Of a DNA stretch of 64,000 bases, positions 1-12,030 are shown piece after piece. The stretch covers positions 1,550,001 through 1,614,000 of the forward strand of contig JAFFSR010000301.1 of the NCBI GenBank assembly GCA_017163975.1. Reading direction: 5' to 3'. The notes under the pieces are model-generated. The model saw only the letters and a list, made by a program, of their open reading frames with translations, searched no databases and was not told the DNA's origin. Position 1 is the first letter of the stretch. Each line of letters starts with the position of its first letter. This stretch comes from Anastatus disparis. Its lineage: Eukaryota; Arthropoda; Insecta; Hymenoptera; Eupelmidae. The position numbers and the translations under genes are program-made.

Positions 1-1612
1 TATGATCCACTGTATCTAAAGCTTTAGCTAAGTCCAAGAACGTTACTATAATTGGTATACTTTTATCTAATTTATCATAGATCAAATTAGCCATATAGTG
101 AATCCTTGGTACCTCTTTCCTTTACAAATCCATACTGTCTTTTAGCCAAAATGTTGCTTTCCTTTATGAAATTGAAAATTCTTACATGTATGATTTTCTC
201 GAATATTTTGGCAATATTAGATACCAGTAAAATTGGTCTATAGTTTGAAACACAACTTCTACTACCTGTTTTATAAATATAGGAATCACATCAGCAATCT
301 TAAGCGAGTTAGGCCAAATTGATTTTTCTATACATAGATTTATTATATAACTTAGTGGTTCACATATATAATTTATAACAGTCTGCAACGATTTCGTACT
401 GATCATATCTACTCCTCCATTCTTATATTTGAACTTTGTAATAATACTATAAATCTCATTACAATTAATAGGATTCAAAAACATAGTTTTCTGATTTCGT
501 GGAGTCATCTTAATAGATTTATCAGTATCATGTATTATCCTATTGCTGAGTTTCTTACCAATTGTACAAAAATAGTTATTCTTACAATTTGCCATCTCAA
601 ATTCTTCTTTTACTATTTTTCCATTTTCATCCATAATCTTATTAATTTTAACTTTACTATTCTTTTTGTTATTATTAATTTTGTTATCAATATAATTCCA
701 TAATTTTCTAGGATCACTTTTATTTCTATTAATTTGTTTTTTATCATAATTTATTTTAGCTTCAGCAATAACTTTGTTCAAAATCTTAACATATTGTTTA
801 TATTTATTTAGATTATAAGTATTTTGATCTTTTTTATATATACGATACAATTTTTCTTTTTCGCTACATGATTTTATTATGGCTTTTGTTACCCAAGATT
901 TTCTATATTTATTATTAATTTTCCTTTTAACTTCAGCATTATCTATGCTAAACCCTAGATAACTTATAAACAAATCAATAGCTTCATTTGGATCAGTGAC
1001 TTGGTAAATTGATGCCCAATTTGCAAAACTTGCATTTGCCAGCAAAACTTTATAATCAATACTATCAATAGATTTTATTTCTTCTTGTTTTAAATAACAT
1101 TTTTTAATTTTTATCGACAAAGTATAGTGATCTGTGATACTATTCTGAACAGTAAAAGACCTGATTTTAACTTTATTCAACTTGTAGAAAACATTATCAA
1201 TACAAGTACTTTCCAAATCACTTATTATAGAAGGTCTGGTGATTCCTTGAAATGCTGGTAGATATCCCATCTCAAGAAAATTATTCATAAATTCCTGTAT
1301 TATTACATCTGTTTTAAACAGATCAATATTAAAATCGCCTAATATTAGATGATTTTTACAATTTTTACATTCATTTGTCAAATATACTTTTAAACCCTTT
1401 ATAAATTCAGGTTTACTTATATTGTGCGATCTATACAGTGCAGATAGTTGTGTAGAGCCACCATTATTCATTTGAAAAGTAGTTTTAATAATTTTTAATC
1501 TATCCACCAGCACAACTTCAGTTTCTTCCAATAAGCCTTCCTTAACATAAACCACTACACCATCAAACTTATTCAAATCACAATTATTGCAGTACATTAT
1601 ATATCCACACAG

Positions 1613-2370
1613 AAAAATAAATTATAACTTTAGTTATAGATAATAATAAAAATTACTATATTTTATAGGAGAGCTGGGACATTTCTGCATTATAACGATT
1701 TTTATTACATTTATAACAAATATTACTATAAATTTGATAAGGTTGGCAACAATCGTTTAAGAATTGAAATTATATCTTATTAGAAAAATTGCTATATTAC
1801 ATAGTAAAAATTATGCTATAATAGAGTAAAAATATTTGATATCTTATGTTGGAATTAATGTTATAAAAATAATAAATTTCATTATGCATATAATAAATTT
1901 TATTATGAATATAATAAATTTTACTATTTCAAATAATAATGTCGAGTCGATGATCTGTAAATTTATTTCTAACCTCAAAATTTTCTGCTGAATTGAAAGT
2001 ATAGTTGTGTAACATATGTAGACGATTCGAAATTTTATAAGTAACATGTCGTAATGGTGCAGTCGGTAACGTTCACGCTTTCCAGTCTCGAGGTACCCAG
2101 GTTCGACTCCACTCCAGGTCCGTTTTTTTCTTAGGTAAATTATTTAAAAAAAATTAATTAATAAATTTTAAATTAATATATTAAATGATTTTAAAAAATT
2201 TCAATGACAAATTGCGGGTACAAAAAAAAAAAAATTTTTTTTCTACATATCTGTTTACATAAATTTTACTATGTAATATAGTAATTTTTATTATAACACA
2301 GAAATGTCCCGCTCGTACTATATAATATAGTAATTTTTAATACAATCTATAGTTAAATTTATTATAGAAT
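1613..2370. mobile_element. TIR element (MITE-like) inserted in the LINE endonuclease
   Basis: About 85-90 bp at the left end (ATAAATT..AACT..TATAG, TAAAAATTACTATATT, GGGACATTTCTG, TTATAA) recurs as reverse complement at about 2275-2368. A second inner inverted pair lies at about 1785-1810 and 2261-2290. It separates two halves of one endonuclease domain, so it is younger than the LINE. No transposase is encoded. A target-site duplication could not be fixed because the junctions are AT-rich. It carries the tRNA-like unit at 2048-2129. Confidence 0.7.
2048..2129 (+). other. tRNA-like Pol III unit (degenerate tRNA or SINE head)
   Basis: An A box (TGGTGCAGTCGG, 2055-2066) and a perfect B box (GGTTCGACTCC, 2100-2110) are spaced as in a tRNA gene. 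A T7 run (2123-2129) directly after the expected 3' end matches a Pol III terminator. The acceptor and T stems do not pair well, so a functional tRNA is unlikely. It may be a SINE head or a captured tRNA pseudogene. It lies in the middle of the TIR element. Confidence 0.6.
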
Positions 2371-2625
2371 TTCTCTCAGTGCATTTAACTGAAAAAACCA
2401 TTATTAATCACACTCCAAGTTTCTGTACAGCATATATAGAATGGCTTAACAGCCAAGCTATCCACAAGGATTTGCAATTTAGAGAAATTTGCCTTAATAC
2501 TTCTAATGTTCATATACATAATTAATTCATCTTTGGTATACAAATTGCCATTTAGATCCTCAACATCCCTGCATACTATTTCCTTAACTGTAGTATCCGA
2601 CATTATTTTATAAAAAATTTCATCA

Positions 2626-3362
2626 TTATTCTCCATTTTTATTTATTGTAATTTGATTATTCATTTTTACTTTTGTTTTTGTTTTTAAAACACTTGCTGG
2701 TTTCAATGTCGATAATACAGGTTTTATAGGATAATCACTTGAATCAATATATTTCTTTATTTTCTTCTTAAGTATCTCACAATTAGTAGAATCAGTCAGT
2801 AAATGATCCTTAACATAATCTGTTTCAAATTCCTCATTACTACACACACAATTTACACACTTGATCACACTACTGTTACATTCTTTTGTTTCATGTTTAT
2901 TTTTACATTTAATACATATTTTATCATTTTTATATTTCTTACCATTATGACCCAGTCTGCCACAATTAAAACATGTTGTTATATTTATTAAATCAAACAC
3001 CGTGCGAACTTGGTATCCAACAAACAATCTATAATTTCTTTCTCTAATGATTGTATATAGCTTAGCAGGTACCTCCATTATCACCGAAGTGTTCTTTGTA
3101 TCACTGTTTTTATACATATGCAAAACTGTCCCTTCGTATTCAATTTCGTTGAAGTTCCTAACATTCATATCAGTTTCAATTGCTGACATATCCATATTAG
3201 TATAATTGTCTATTCCTACTATTTTAACTTTTGGATTATTGAATTTTTCTGTAACTACTTCACAATTTGTTAACTTTTGTTTTAAAACTTCCTTTGCATT
3301 TAGAACACTTTCCGTATTTAGACAGTCAACAACTATTTCACCATTATTTTTATTAAATACTT
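2626..3362 (-). pseudogene. LINE ORF1, gag-like nucleic-acid-binding protein with zinc knuckles
   Basis: An open frame runs from about 3362 to a TAA at 2626-2628. The first ATG (3193-3195) lies well inside the protein, because upstream codons (for example ...KVKIVGID...) read smoothly without stop, so the 5' end is missing or truncated near 3365. It contains clustered Cys/His: CFNCGRLGH, whose final Cys position is Tyr, and CIKCKNKHETKEC, then further Cys pairs. It ends 11 bases inside the start of ORF2 (overlap around ATGGAGAATAA), a usual LINE arrangement for coupled translation. In an active element it would bind its own RNA. Family assignment rests on layout and zinc knuckles. Confidence 0.75.
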
Positions 3363-3531
3363 TTTATATGTCAAACATCATTAAATATATTAACTTATAA
3401 AGTAAAAATTTGATACAATTTATATTATGATAAATAAATTTTAGATTGTTACGCTTAATCACGATAAAAATGGTTTCTTCTATTTATTTTACTAAAATAA
3501 ATTACTTGTGTAAGATAAATATACATTTTCC

Positions 3532-4219
3532 CTGGTAGAAATTTTATCTAGGTGCCCGTATAAGCTCTCTAGGCCTTTATAGTAAAACTAGATTATTCTA
3601 GATAAGAAAAACTAGATGGATATAGACTAATATAACCCTTGAATGCGTGCGCTACCAATCTACAAATCATGCAGCAGTGACGAAGTGAAGCCAAACCTAA
3701 CCTAATAATGTTCTTTCATTGCACCTTTTCTTCAAATATCGTGTGTAAAAACATCGATGAATAGAAATTTAAAAAATTTATCAACTGAACAACGGAAAGT
3801 ACAGCAAAACTATCACTAGAAAGTTATATTGAAATTAAAAGTGCTAGTATCACGCATAGGCTGGGATTTATAGTCGCGTCTCTATCTCTATCTCTCTTTC
3901 TTATCATGCGAGAGACAAGGACAGAATGTTTACATACACGCGACTATACATTTCAGCATAGTACATATTCATGCAAGTGACGCCATGAAATACAATGACG
4001 AACTAAAGCGTCTATATGAAATTATGTTGCGCCTAACCCTTAATATACGTTAACGCCTCGATAAAACTGTACAGTTCTATAAGGGAAAACTATACGGGCA
4101 TCTGGAAGGGAAAAGCGTTACACGCCAGTACAGATCTGTCTAGTTCATCTGTACAGATCTGTCTAGAACTTGATTATTCTAGCTAAAACTGTCTAGTAGC
4201 CCGGATTAATTTCTACCAG
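3532..4219. mobile_element. MITE with 12-bp TIR CTGGTAGAAATT
   Basis: CTGGTAGAAATT (3532-3543) and its exact reverse complement (4208-4219) bound the unit. Just inside, GCCCGTATAAG/TATACGGGC and AGATTATTCTAG/CTAGAATAATC are imperfectly repeated in inverted order. Another inverted pair inside (3860-3879 and 3938-3957, about 17 of 20 matching) flanks a (TCTCTA)-rich stretch. No coding capacity. The superfamily is not recognised and the TSD is unclear. Confidence 0.6.
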
Positions 4220-4585
4220 AGTTTTTGCGTTTTTTGTGAAATTGTTGAAATCAACAAAATAATTATTTTAAAGAAATATTTTATTCTAATTGAAAAGTAT
4301 TTTACCATTTGAAGTAAATAATTATTAAAATTAAACTATTTAATTTTATTAAGATTATGTAATAAGTTATTTTATTTGAATATAGACATTTAAATTTCTC
4401 TGATATTTAATCTTCAATAAAAATTTTTTCTCATACGTATGTCTTCTTATAAGAAACTATTTTTTTTTAAATTTATAATAATTGTAATACAAAATCATAA
4501 TTTATAGTATTATAAAGATTGTAACATTTATAATTCAATTTTTTTGTTACATAAAATGAGTATAGAATAGTACATTTTGTAACGG

Positions 4586-4677
4586 GTATGAAAAGGCTTT
4601 ATTTACGAAACGAGAAGTTTACGGCCCGAACCGAAGGCGAGGGTCGTAACGAGTTTCGTAAAAAAGCCTTTTCATAT
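4586..4677. repeat. Hairpin repeat, arms about 24 bp
   Basis: TATGAAAAGGCTT..TTACGAAAC is followed after a loop by GTTTCGTAAAAAAGCCTTTTCATA. The loop holds CCCGAACCGAAGGCGAGGG (4625-4643), which recurs almost exactly in the hairpin at 5728-5818. Open frames here are by-products of the palindrome. Confidence 0.7.
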
Positions 4678-4855
4678 CAGTTACAAACCGTATTTTTTGC
4701 CATGAGAGCCAAGAAAGAGCAACGAATTTGCGATTTTGGGGTTAGAATGGCAAAAAATACATTTTTACGAATAATCGAGGTAAAAAAAATAAGGTGAATG
4801 CATCCAGTTACTATGATTTTATGGCGACACATTTTTTTACTAATAGAACATTTAA

Positions 4856-5388
4856 CCCGCTGACTGTTCTTGTCCACTACGGTGGACAAAGCTTTAAAGC
4901 CGTATAAAAAAAACACTGCGCCATCTTTTTTGGATTGCGTTGTTTTTTTTTTTATAAATAAACACAAATGTAATATAAATCAACTACTAATATAACATTT
5001 ACTAGCGAAATCATTTCATAAGAGCTAATTGAGTTACACTATTTTTTGAAAAATTTGACAACTCGTATTTTGCTTCAAGATATTATCGTATAAAAGCTTT
5101 AAAAGTAGTTGTATAAGGTAAGTTAATTAATTGTTATACTTTTGGAGGTTAACTTTAAATATTTTATTAGTTAAAAATATCATAATTCGCTTAAAAATAA
5201 TTCATATGCTCTGTTGAAAACATGTCCACTGTAGCTTTTGTCCACTACAGTGGACATCGGTTTTATTATATTTATTCTAACCTAAACTTGTATATGAAGC
5301 TTTTAATCATCATTGTGACACATATTATGACGAATTTAAGAAGAAATAGAATTTTTCAAAGTTTCGAAATGTGCTCTGCAGTCAGCGG
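4856..5388. mobile_element. piggyBac-type MITE, 533 bp, TTAA target duplication
   Basis: TTAA (4852-4855) is followed by CCCGCTGACTG, and CAGTCAGCGGG (5378-5388) is followed by TTAA (5389-5392). Subterminal palindromes GTCCACTACGGTGGAC (about 4873) and GTCCACTACAGTGGAC (about 5241) add inverted structure. TTAA duplication with CCC termini is the signature of piggyBac-like elements. There is no transposase, so it depends on a helper elsewhere. Confidence 0.85.
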
Positions 5389-5418
5389 GTTAAGTATAAA
5401 CTTTTGCATTATTGATTT

Positions 5419-5495
5419 CTGCCGTTCAAAGTAAGAAAACCTTAACTCCAATGGGATTCCAATGTAGTTAACCACTTTTACACTTTGGACGGCAG
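5419..5495. repeat. Short inverted repeat
   Basis: CTGCCGTTCAAAGT (5419-5432) faces ACTTTGGACGGCAG (5482-5495), one mismatch, 49-bp loop, immediately outside the TTAA MITE. Function unknown; possibly the remnant of another small MITE. Confidence 0.5.
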
Positions 5496-5727
5496 ATTTA
5501 TTGATTGCATTAATTAAACTTATTGGAAGCTTCAGTTACTGAATGGACATTTGCTTATCAAATTAGTATATGCTTTTTTACTGTGCTTCGATTACTGGAA
5601 ATGTATGCTATAACATAGACCACTATAATATTAGACGCACAGTCAATTGCGTATTCACCCTATTATTTATATACGTGAATCCAAAAATTATAAATCATAA
5701 ATAGTATATCTTTCACCTGGGGAAAAA

Positions 5728-5818
5728 AGGGAAGAATGTCCTAAATCGTATGTAAATTGTCACCCGAGCCGAAGACAAGGGAGGCAAACATACGATTTAA
5801 GGCATTCTTTTTTCCCGT
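5728..5818. repeat. Hairpin repeat sharing a loop sequence with the 4586 hairpin
   Basis: GGAAGAATGTCCTAAATCGTATGT pairs with ACATACGATTTAAGGCATTCTT. The loop contains CCCGAGCCGAAGACAAGGG (5763-5781), 16 of 19 bases identical to the 4625-4643 loop, while the arms are unrelated. The surrounding stretch 5500-7490 is AT-rich with no gene that I can support. Confidence 0.65.
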
Positions 5819-7497
5819 GGCGAAAATGCAATTTTTTTAAACACCGAGCCAATAATATCACTTTTTTTTATTACGGTGCTATGTAAAAAAGTGGTACTTT
5901 CTGACCAGGTGTTGAAAAAATCTTTTTTACTTACCGAATTGTTTTGAACCGATCTCTTCCACCTTCATTTAAAGTTCTTGATTTTTAAATAATTTTATAA
6001 AATTATCAATTATTTTATTTGCCTGGTTGTGAGTTAATAAAATTACGTTTTAACTTTATGATATTTTTTATTAAAAAATTTTAATCGAATTTTTCTATTC
6101 TAAATTAATCTTATCTAAAATTTTCAAAATATATCACATTTCATTACATTTTATCAAATTTTAATACATTTATTTGCGATATAAGAAAATAATATGTGTA
6201 TAAATTATTAAAATAGAAAAGGAGATAGGTTAAATAAAATAAGTATTATTTATTAAATATTTTTTATTTGCATCAATAACAACATCATGTGATAGATACA
6301 TGTTATTAACATAGATTATTAAAATAAACATAATAAAATCAGTCGAACAATATCCATTTGTAAAAGTTTTAAAATAATAACAATAAAATCTATAATAAAA
6401 ATAATACAACGCTTACATGTAGTCAAAACAATAACATAAAAAAACATTCATCTTATAACCATATCGACGATTTCGAAAAAGATCTAATTTTGAGATCGTT
6501 CGAAAAAATATCTTATCTCGTATACGGTTAAAAAAAAACGTCTTATTTCACTATCAGACTTATCTTTAACGGGAGGTAAAATAAGATGATTCTTTAATTG
6601 GATGCGAAATGAAACTATTTTTAACCAGACGTTTTTACAAGCATTTGCGAAATAAAATGTTCTTTGTTGCAGTCGTCGATGCTACCATCATTCACACCAT
6701 AAATACAGTCACATCTTAAATTTATGATATACAGTATCAATACAATAATATGAAATAATATTAATGATAAAGCGTTACAAATATTATTATAAACATAATA
6801 TAGAATTATTAAGCATTTCATACCTTTTTTCAAGTTTGTGACCATAACAAAAAAGAACCATAAACTCGAAATATTTTAAAAGATTATTAAAATATTTTTT
6901 TAATATATTATTTTTTATAAAAATCATTAATAATTTCTCCTATTTAAAAATACTATATAATAAAGTCAATTTGCCATCGAATTTTTAAAAATCATTACAT
7001 TTATTATTTTCTTGATTAATACGATTATATTTGTACATTTTTGAATAATATATAATAATAAAAAGTCACTATGTTTGATTATAATGAAACATCCAATCGC
7101 AAAAAATAGGTTTGAACAAAGCTATAAAAAATATTTAAATAGATAGATATACCTTTTATTCTACATAGAATATAAAATCGTGTACACAATATATAAAATC
7201 ACATATAAGAGTAAATATAAGTGTAAATATTGCACTTTTATATATCACAGTCTGTTAACTTAACCTAATAATACTGAAAGTAAGTAAAAAGAAAAGAAAA
7301 GTGATATCACAGATTGATAATACAAACAATGATAATACAGTCATAAATAAACATATAATACAGATAATAAATAAATGATAAAATACACGCAATGATAGTT
7401 AATAAATATTATTGCAAATATCGATTTTCTAATTTTTATTTTTATTGTAAAAGTAATAATATTTTATTTTATATTTTTTCCCCTACTGAAAAATATA

Positions 7498-8925
7498 TAT
7501 GAGATCTCATATGAGATCTCACATGCGATCTCATATGAGATTTTGGCACGAGAACTCATATGAGATCTCATATGAGATCTCATTTATATTTTACATTTTC
7601 AACCCTACTAAAAAATATATATGAGATCTCATATGAGATCTCGTATGAGTTCTCATATATACTTTATATTTTTAACCCCTACTGAAATATCTATATGAGA
7701 TCTCATATAGATCTTTCAGTCGGGGTTGAAAATAGAAAATATATATGAGATCTCATTTATATTTTACATTTTCAACCCTACTAAAAAATATATATGAGAT
7801 CTCATATGAGATCTCACATGCGATCTCAAATGAGATCTCACATGCGATCGCATATGCGATCTCATATCAGATCTCATATGAGATCTCGTATGAGTTCTCA
7901 TATATACTTTATATTTTTAACCCCTACTGAAATATCTATATGAGATCTCATATGAGATCGCATATGAGATCTCATATGAGATCTCATATAGATTTTTCAG
8001 TCGGGGTTGAAAATATAAAGTATATATGAGATCTCATATGAGATTGTAATATGAGATCTCATGCGAGAACTCATATGAGATCGCATATGAGATCTCATAT
8101 GAGATCTCATTTATATTTCTTAGTAGGGTTGAAAATAGAAAATATATATGAGATCTCATTTATATTTTACATTTTCAACCCTACTAAAAAATATATATGC
8201 GATCTCAAATGAGATCTCACATGCGATCTCAAATGAAATCTCACATGCGATCTCATATGCGATCTCATATGAGATCCCGTATGAGATCTCATATATATTT
8301 TCTATTTTCAACCCTACAAAGAAATATAAATGAGATCTCATATGAGATCTCACATGCGATCTCATATGAGTTCTCGCATGAGATCACACATTACAATCTC
8401 ATGTGAGATCTCATATGAGATCTCGTATGAGTTCTCATATATACTTTATATTTTTAACCCCTACTGAAATATCTATATGAGATGTCATATAGATTTTTCA
8501 GTCGGGGTTGAAAATATAAAGTATATATGAGATCTCATACGAGATCTCATATGAGATCTCATATGAGATTGTAATATGAGATCTCCTGCGAGAACTCATA
8601 TGAGATCGCATGTGAGATCTCATATGAGATCTCATTTATATTTCTTAGTAGGGTTGAAAATAGAAAATATATATGAGATCTCATACGGGATCTCATATGA
8701 GATCTGATATGAGATTGCATATGAGATCTCATGTGGGATCTCATTTGAGATCGCATGTGAGATCTCATATGAGATCTCATATATATTTTTTAGTGGGGTT
8801 GAAAATGTAAAATATAAATGAGATCTCATATGAGATCTCACATGAGATCTGATATGAGTTCTCGTGCCAAAATCTCATATGCGATCGCATGTGAGATCTC
8901 ATATATATTTTTCAGTAGAGTCATC
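7498..8925. repeat. Inverted complex satellite built on ATATGAGATCTC
   Basis: About 1.4 kb of near-continuous self-complementary ATATGAGATCTC units. A roughly 38-bp spacer (consensus like TTTTCAACCCTACTGAAAAA) interrupts them about every 50-180 bp. Spacers occur in both orientations (forward near 7590, 7670, 7765, 7910, 8170, 8305, 8450; reverse near 7712, 7990, 8118, 8490, 8640, 8785), so the block can fold into many nested hairpins. Repetitive open frames (Arg-Ser-His-Met) on both strands are artefacts. Confidence 0.9.
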
Positions 8926-10421
8926 ACTGACCGATTAAATAAAGGCTTTTTACATACTTGACTATTTATGATACAATTATTTATTTCCACATCAATTATT
9001 TTTTAGAATCATAGCCACAAAGAGATGGAAAACGAGGGCATAATGTTAGTCACTAAATGCATTCTATGGAACACAATCATTTAATATAGTTATAGTTTGC
9101 TATTGTCTACATAAATTACATTAATTAATTTATTTTTTTAATAATCGATAATTTCTTATTAAAAAATATCAATTAAATGTCAATTAAATAATTACAACAT
9201 TAATATATTTAAAAAAATCAGTTATTTTAAAAAAAATTAATTTAGCTAACTATTGCAACTGTTATTTTCACCAAAATATCCATAAACTTTTTTTAAATTC
9301 GATTTATATAACTTTCTATACTGTAAGTGTCCCAGTGATGGCCATTTTACCTTAGTCGTAAGCTAATAACGTCAATAATATTATTTACTTCTTCTATAAT
9401 AAATTCAAATCGATGTTTTAAGAATTTATTTTTCTTTCTATAATCAGAGAACTTAAGGTAGTTGTTCACCAATTGTACTAATCAAAATAAGATCGATAAG
9501 ACTTTGAAGTATAACTTTGCTCGCTGTAACTTTGAAGCTATCCGGTGAATTGGTCTTGAACATTAAAACATTTCTTACAATATCTCATTTAATTTTTAAA
9601 TAATTTTCATTCAATATTTATAATTTAACCCTTAGTTGCACAGTGGTAATGTCAGTTACCGTCAATTTAATTTCAAATTTTTGCTATTTAATTATTTGTT
9701 AACGTATTTAGGTCGCGTTTTCTTTATTCATTTGCTAATATATTAGTTAGAGAACATAATATAGTTTATTTGTCATCATTGCTCATAATAATTGTTATAT
9801 AAATAAATACACATATGAAATGCAATTATTTCGAAAGAATTAATTTTTTTTAAATGTATTGAACATAATGAATTGAAAATTCCTGCTTGGTGGTTTTTAG
9901 GGTCGTTAATTACGAATCTGAAGCCAGAATTTTAAAATTTTGAAATTGAAGATGGTGGCTCTAAAATTTTGAAAAAAGAGATATACGAGCTTGAAAATCT
10001 ATACTCAGAGATTTTTGGGGTGGCTTATTAAGTATCTACAAGCAGACTCTAGTAATTCTCCAAAATAGATCTAAAATGACCAACATCACATAAATCGTGG
10101 TTAAAATATCGATGACATTTTTTAAATTTACCCTTTCTCAGCCTAATCCAGAGCCAACGACCACGGGTGGGCGGAAGTACTTTTCAACAAAACTTTTTGG
10201 TAATAAGAAATTCCTCCGCGATAATTTTCGTAATATTTTTCTCAATCATTTTCCGCTAAACAGAAAATCGTAACTGTTCCTTTTCGCGAAATATAGTTAT
10301 TTTTGAATAAAATCGTTGAACTCATATAATATACATTTGTGAACACTATTAACTTTTGAAAATAAATATTTTAGTGAGCTAACTGTTAAATATAATAAAT
10401 AAATATTTTAATAAATAAATA

Positions 10422-10873
10422 TAATAATAAGATGACAAATATTTCCATCGGTCTTCCAGTCAATTTAAAATCTATATAATAAAATAATAAAATAAATATG
10501 GACAGTCAGACTGCCCTTGTTTATAATCACCCCCGTAGAATAACCTGAAATAAAAACTTAAAAATTAACTGGAAAGAAACCTGAAAATAAATAAAATTAG
10601 TAAAGCACAATCTGACTGTCCCCCACCACCAAAAAACCTTTCTTCGATTGTGATCTTCAAAAATGTCCAACGTTTCGAGCACGATACTGCTCATCCTCAA
10701 GGACTGAACTCCTCTCGCCGCACGACTCCCAATTTATACCTCTTATTTTTATTTTTACGGGGGTGATAATAAACAAGGGCAGTCTGACTGTCAATATTTA
10801 TTTTATTATTTTATTATATAGATTTTAAATTGACTGTAAGACCGATGGAAATATTTGTCATCTTATTTATTAT
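10422..10873. mobile_element. Nested TIR element, arms about 115 bp nearly identical
   Basis: AAGATGACAAATATTTCC...GACAGTCAGACTGCCCTTG...CACCCCCGTA at 10430-10540 returns as reverse complement at about 10751-10868 with only a few differences. The centre holds GC-rich unique sequence including TCCAACGTTTCGAGCACG. No ORF. High arm identity suggests recent activity or arm conversion. Confidence 0.75.
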
Positions 10874-10920
10874 TCAGTCGACATAAGTATTGTTTTTATT
10901 TTAAATATAATAATATAATT

Positions 10921-11180
10921 AAAAATAAAAAAAAAACTTTTTAATGTACTACGTTTTTATAATGAACCAAAAAGTATAAAATAATGTGTAATGAAATGAA
11001 AAGTGAATAATGATTTGAAATAAAAAAACGTGGGGCGCATGTTTATTATTATGTATTGTATGCGCCCCACGTTTTTTTATTTCAAATCATTATTCACTTT
11101 TCATTTTATTACACATTATTTTATACTTTTTGGTTCATTATAAAAACGTAGTACATTAAAAAGTTTTTTTTTTATTTTTA
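10921..11180. repeat. Near-perfect palindrome, arms about 120 bp, 19-bp loop
   Basis: The sequence from AAAACTTTTTAATGTACTACG to ...ACGTGGGGCGCAT (ending 11040) is repeated as reverse complement from 11060 on, around a loop at 11041-11059. Arms are almost without mismatch. Could be a foldback element or an intramolecular replication product. Confidence 0.85.
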
Positions 11181-11574
11181 ATATTATTTTATACTTTTTA
11201 GTTCAATTAATTTTTAGAGAACACGTAATCGCATGCTGAGTTTCCCGCCATTTTGACGATAATGACGCTATTAGAAATTCAACCAAAATTTATTGTTTTA
11301 TGCATTGATAGACCATAAAATGAATAAAATACAGTCTCAAATTTTATATGTACAATACAAAATGCTGTAATTTATGTCTAATTGCAATATGAGAAGTTAA
11401 AGAATTTTAAAAATTTTCGAAGATGGTTAGACACTAATGTTAAAAGTATATCTATATATAAAATCTTCAAAATTTCAATTTTTCCAATATCTCCGTATAT
11501 AATTGTATTAATATATTTTTCGGTGGGAATATATATTTAATTATATTATCCAACAATGCATGCAAAAATATAAT

Positions 11575-11986
11575 ATTGAATATATTAATATATTAATATA
11601 TTTGATATATTAATATATTAATATATTAATATATTTGATATATTAATATATTAATATATTTGATATATTAATATATTAATATATTACTATATTAATATAT
11701 TACTATATTTGATATATTAATATATTAATATATCAAAAGAAGATTTTTAAAATTTTCGAAGATGTTTAGACACTAATGTTAAAAGTGTATCTATATATAA
11801 AATCTTCAAATCTTCAATTTTGCCAACATCTCCGTATATGATTGAATATATTAATATATTGTTCGGTAGATATATATATTTTTTTTATAATATTGCATTG
11901 TCATCCAGTTCCGAGCTATATTTAAAATTTCAAGTCTCTAGCTCATCAGGAAGTTAGTTTACAATCGGTTGCAAAATTCGTACCGA

Positions 11987-12029
<43 letters not shown>

Positions 12030-12030
12030 C
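11575..12030. repeat. AT tandem repeat and (GACA)n microsatellite
   Basis: 11575-11735 is a tandem of TTAATATA with periodic TTTGATATA variants. 11989-12029 is (GACA)n. Around them, two copies of an approximately 95-bp direct repeat (AGAAGTTAAAGAATTTTAAAAATTTTCGAAGATG near 11390 and its relative near 11735) can be seen. Noncoding. Confidence 0.7.

Larger units (their letters stand above)
1..2636 (-). pseudogene. LINE ORF2: apurinic-like endonuclease plus reverse transcriptase, interrupted and cut by window edge
   Basis: Non-LTR retrotransposon second ORF. The start (ATG at 2634-2636) opens directly into the endonuclease fold (NIRSI...CCTETW, 2385-2530). The rest of the endonuclease (GDFNID; ITDHYTL as the SDH-like motif) and the start of the RT (NGGVD..., IWPNSLKIADVIPIF) are read from 1597 down to 182. 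A palm motif (FLDLAKA.DTVDH) continues in another frame to base 1. The ORF is split at about 1613-2370 by a TIR element and has a frameshift near 240, so it is inactive. The domain order EN-RT without an obvious RNase H, plus the ORF1 overlap, fits the jockey/CR1 group. The exact clade is uncertain. The RT half resembles the copy at 22840-24770. Confidence 0.85.

Noticed and set aside
2048..2120. Functional tRNA gene
   Set aside because: A and B boxes are good, but acceptor, D and T stems do not form; kept only as a tRNA-like unit.
4588..4967. Two overlapping frames around the 4586 hairpin
   Set aside because: They follow the palindrome and the TTAA MITE; no recognisable protein and no consistent start.
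7745..8841. Open frames of Arg-Ser-His-Met repeats on both strands
   Set aside because: Produced by the ATATGAGATCTC satellite; present on both strands, without any coding signature.
7498..8925. CRISPR-like array (short repeats with spacers)
   Set aside because: Eukaryotic context; the repeats are overlapping palindromes, spacers are themselves repeated, and there are no cas genes.
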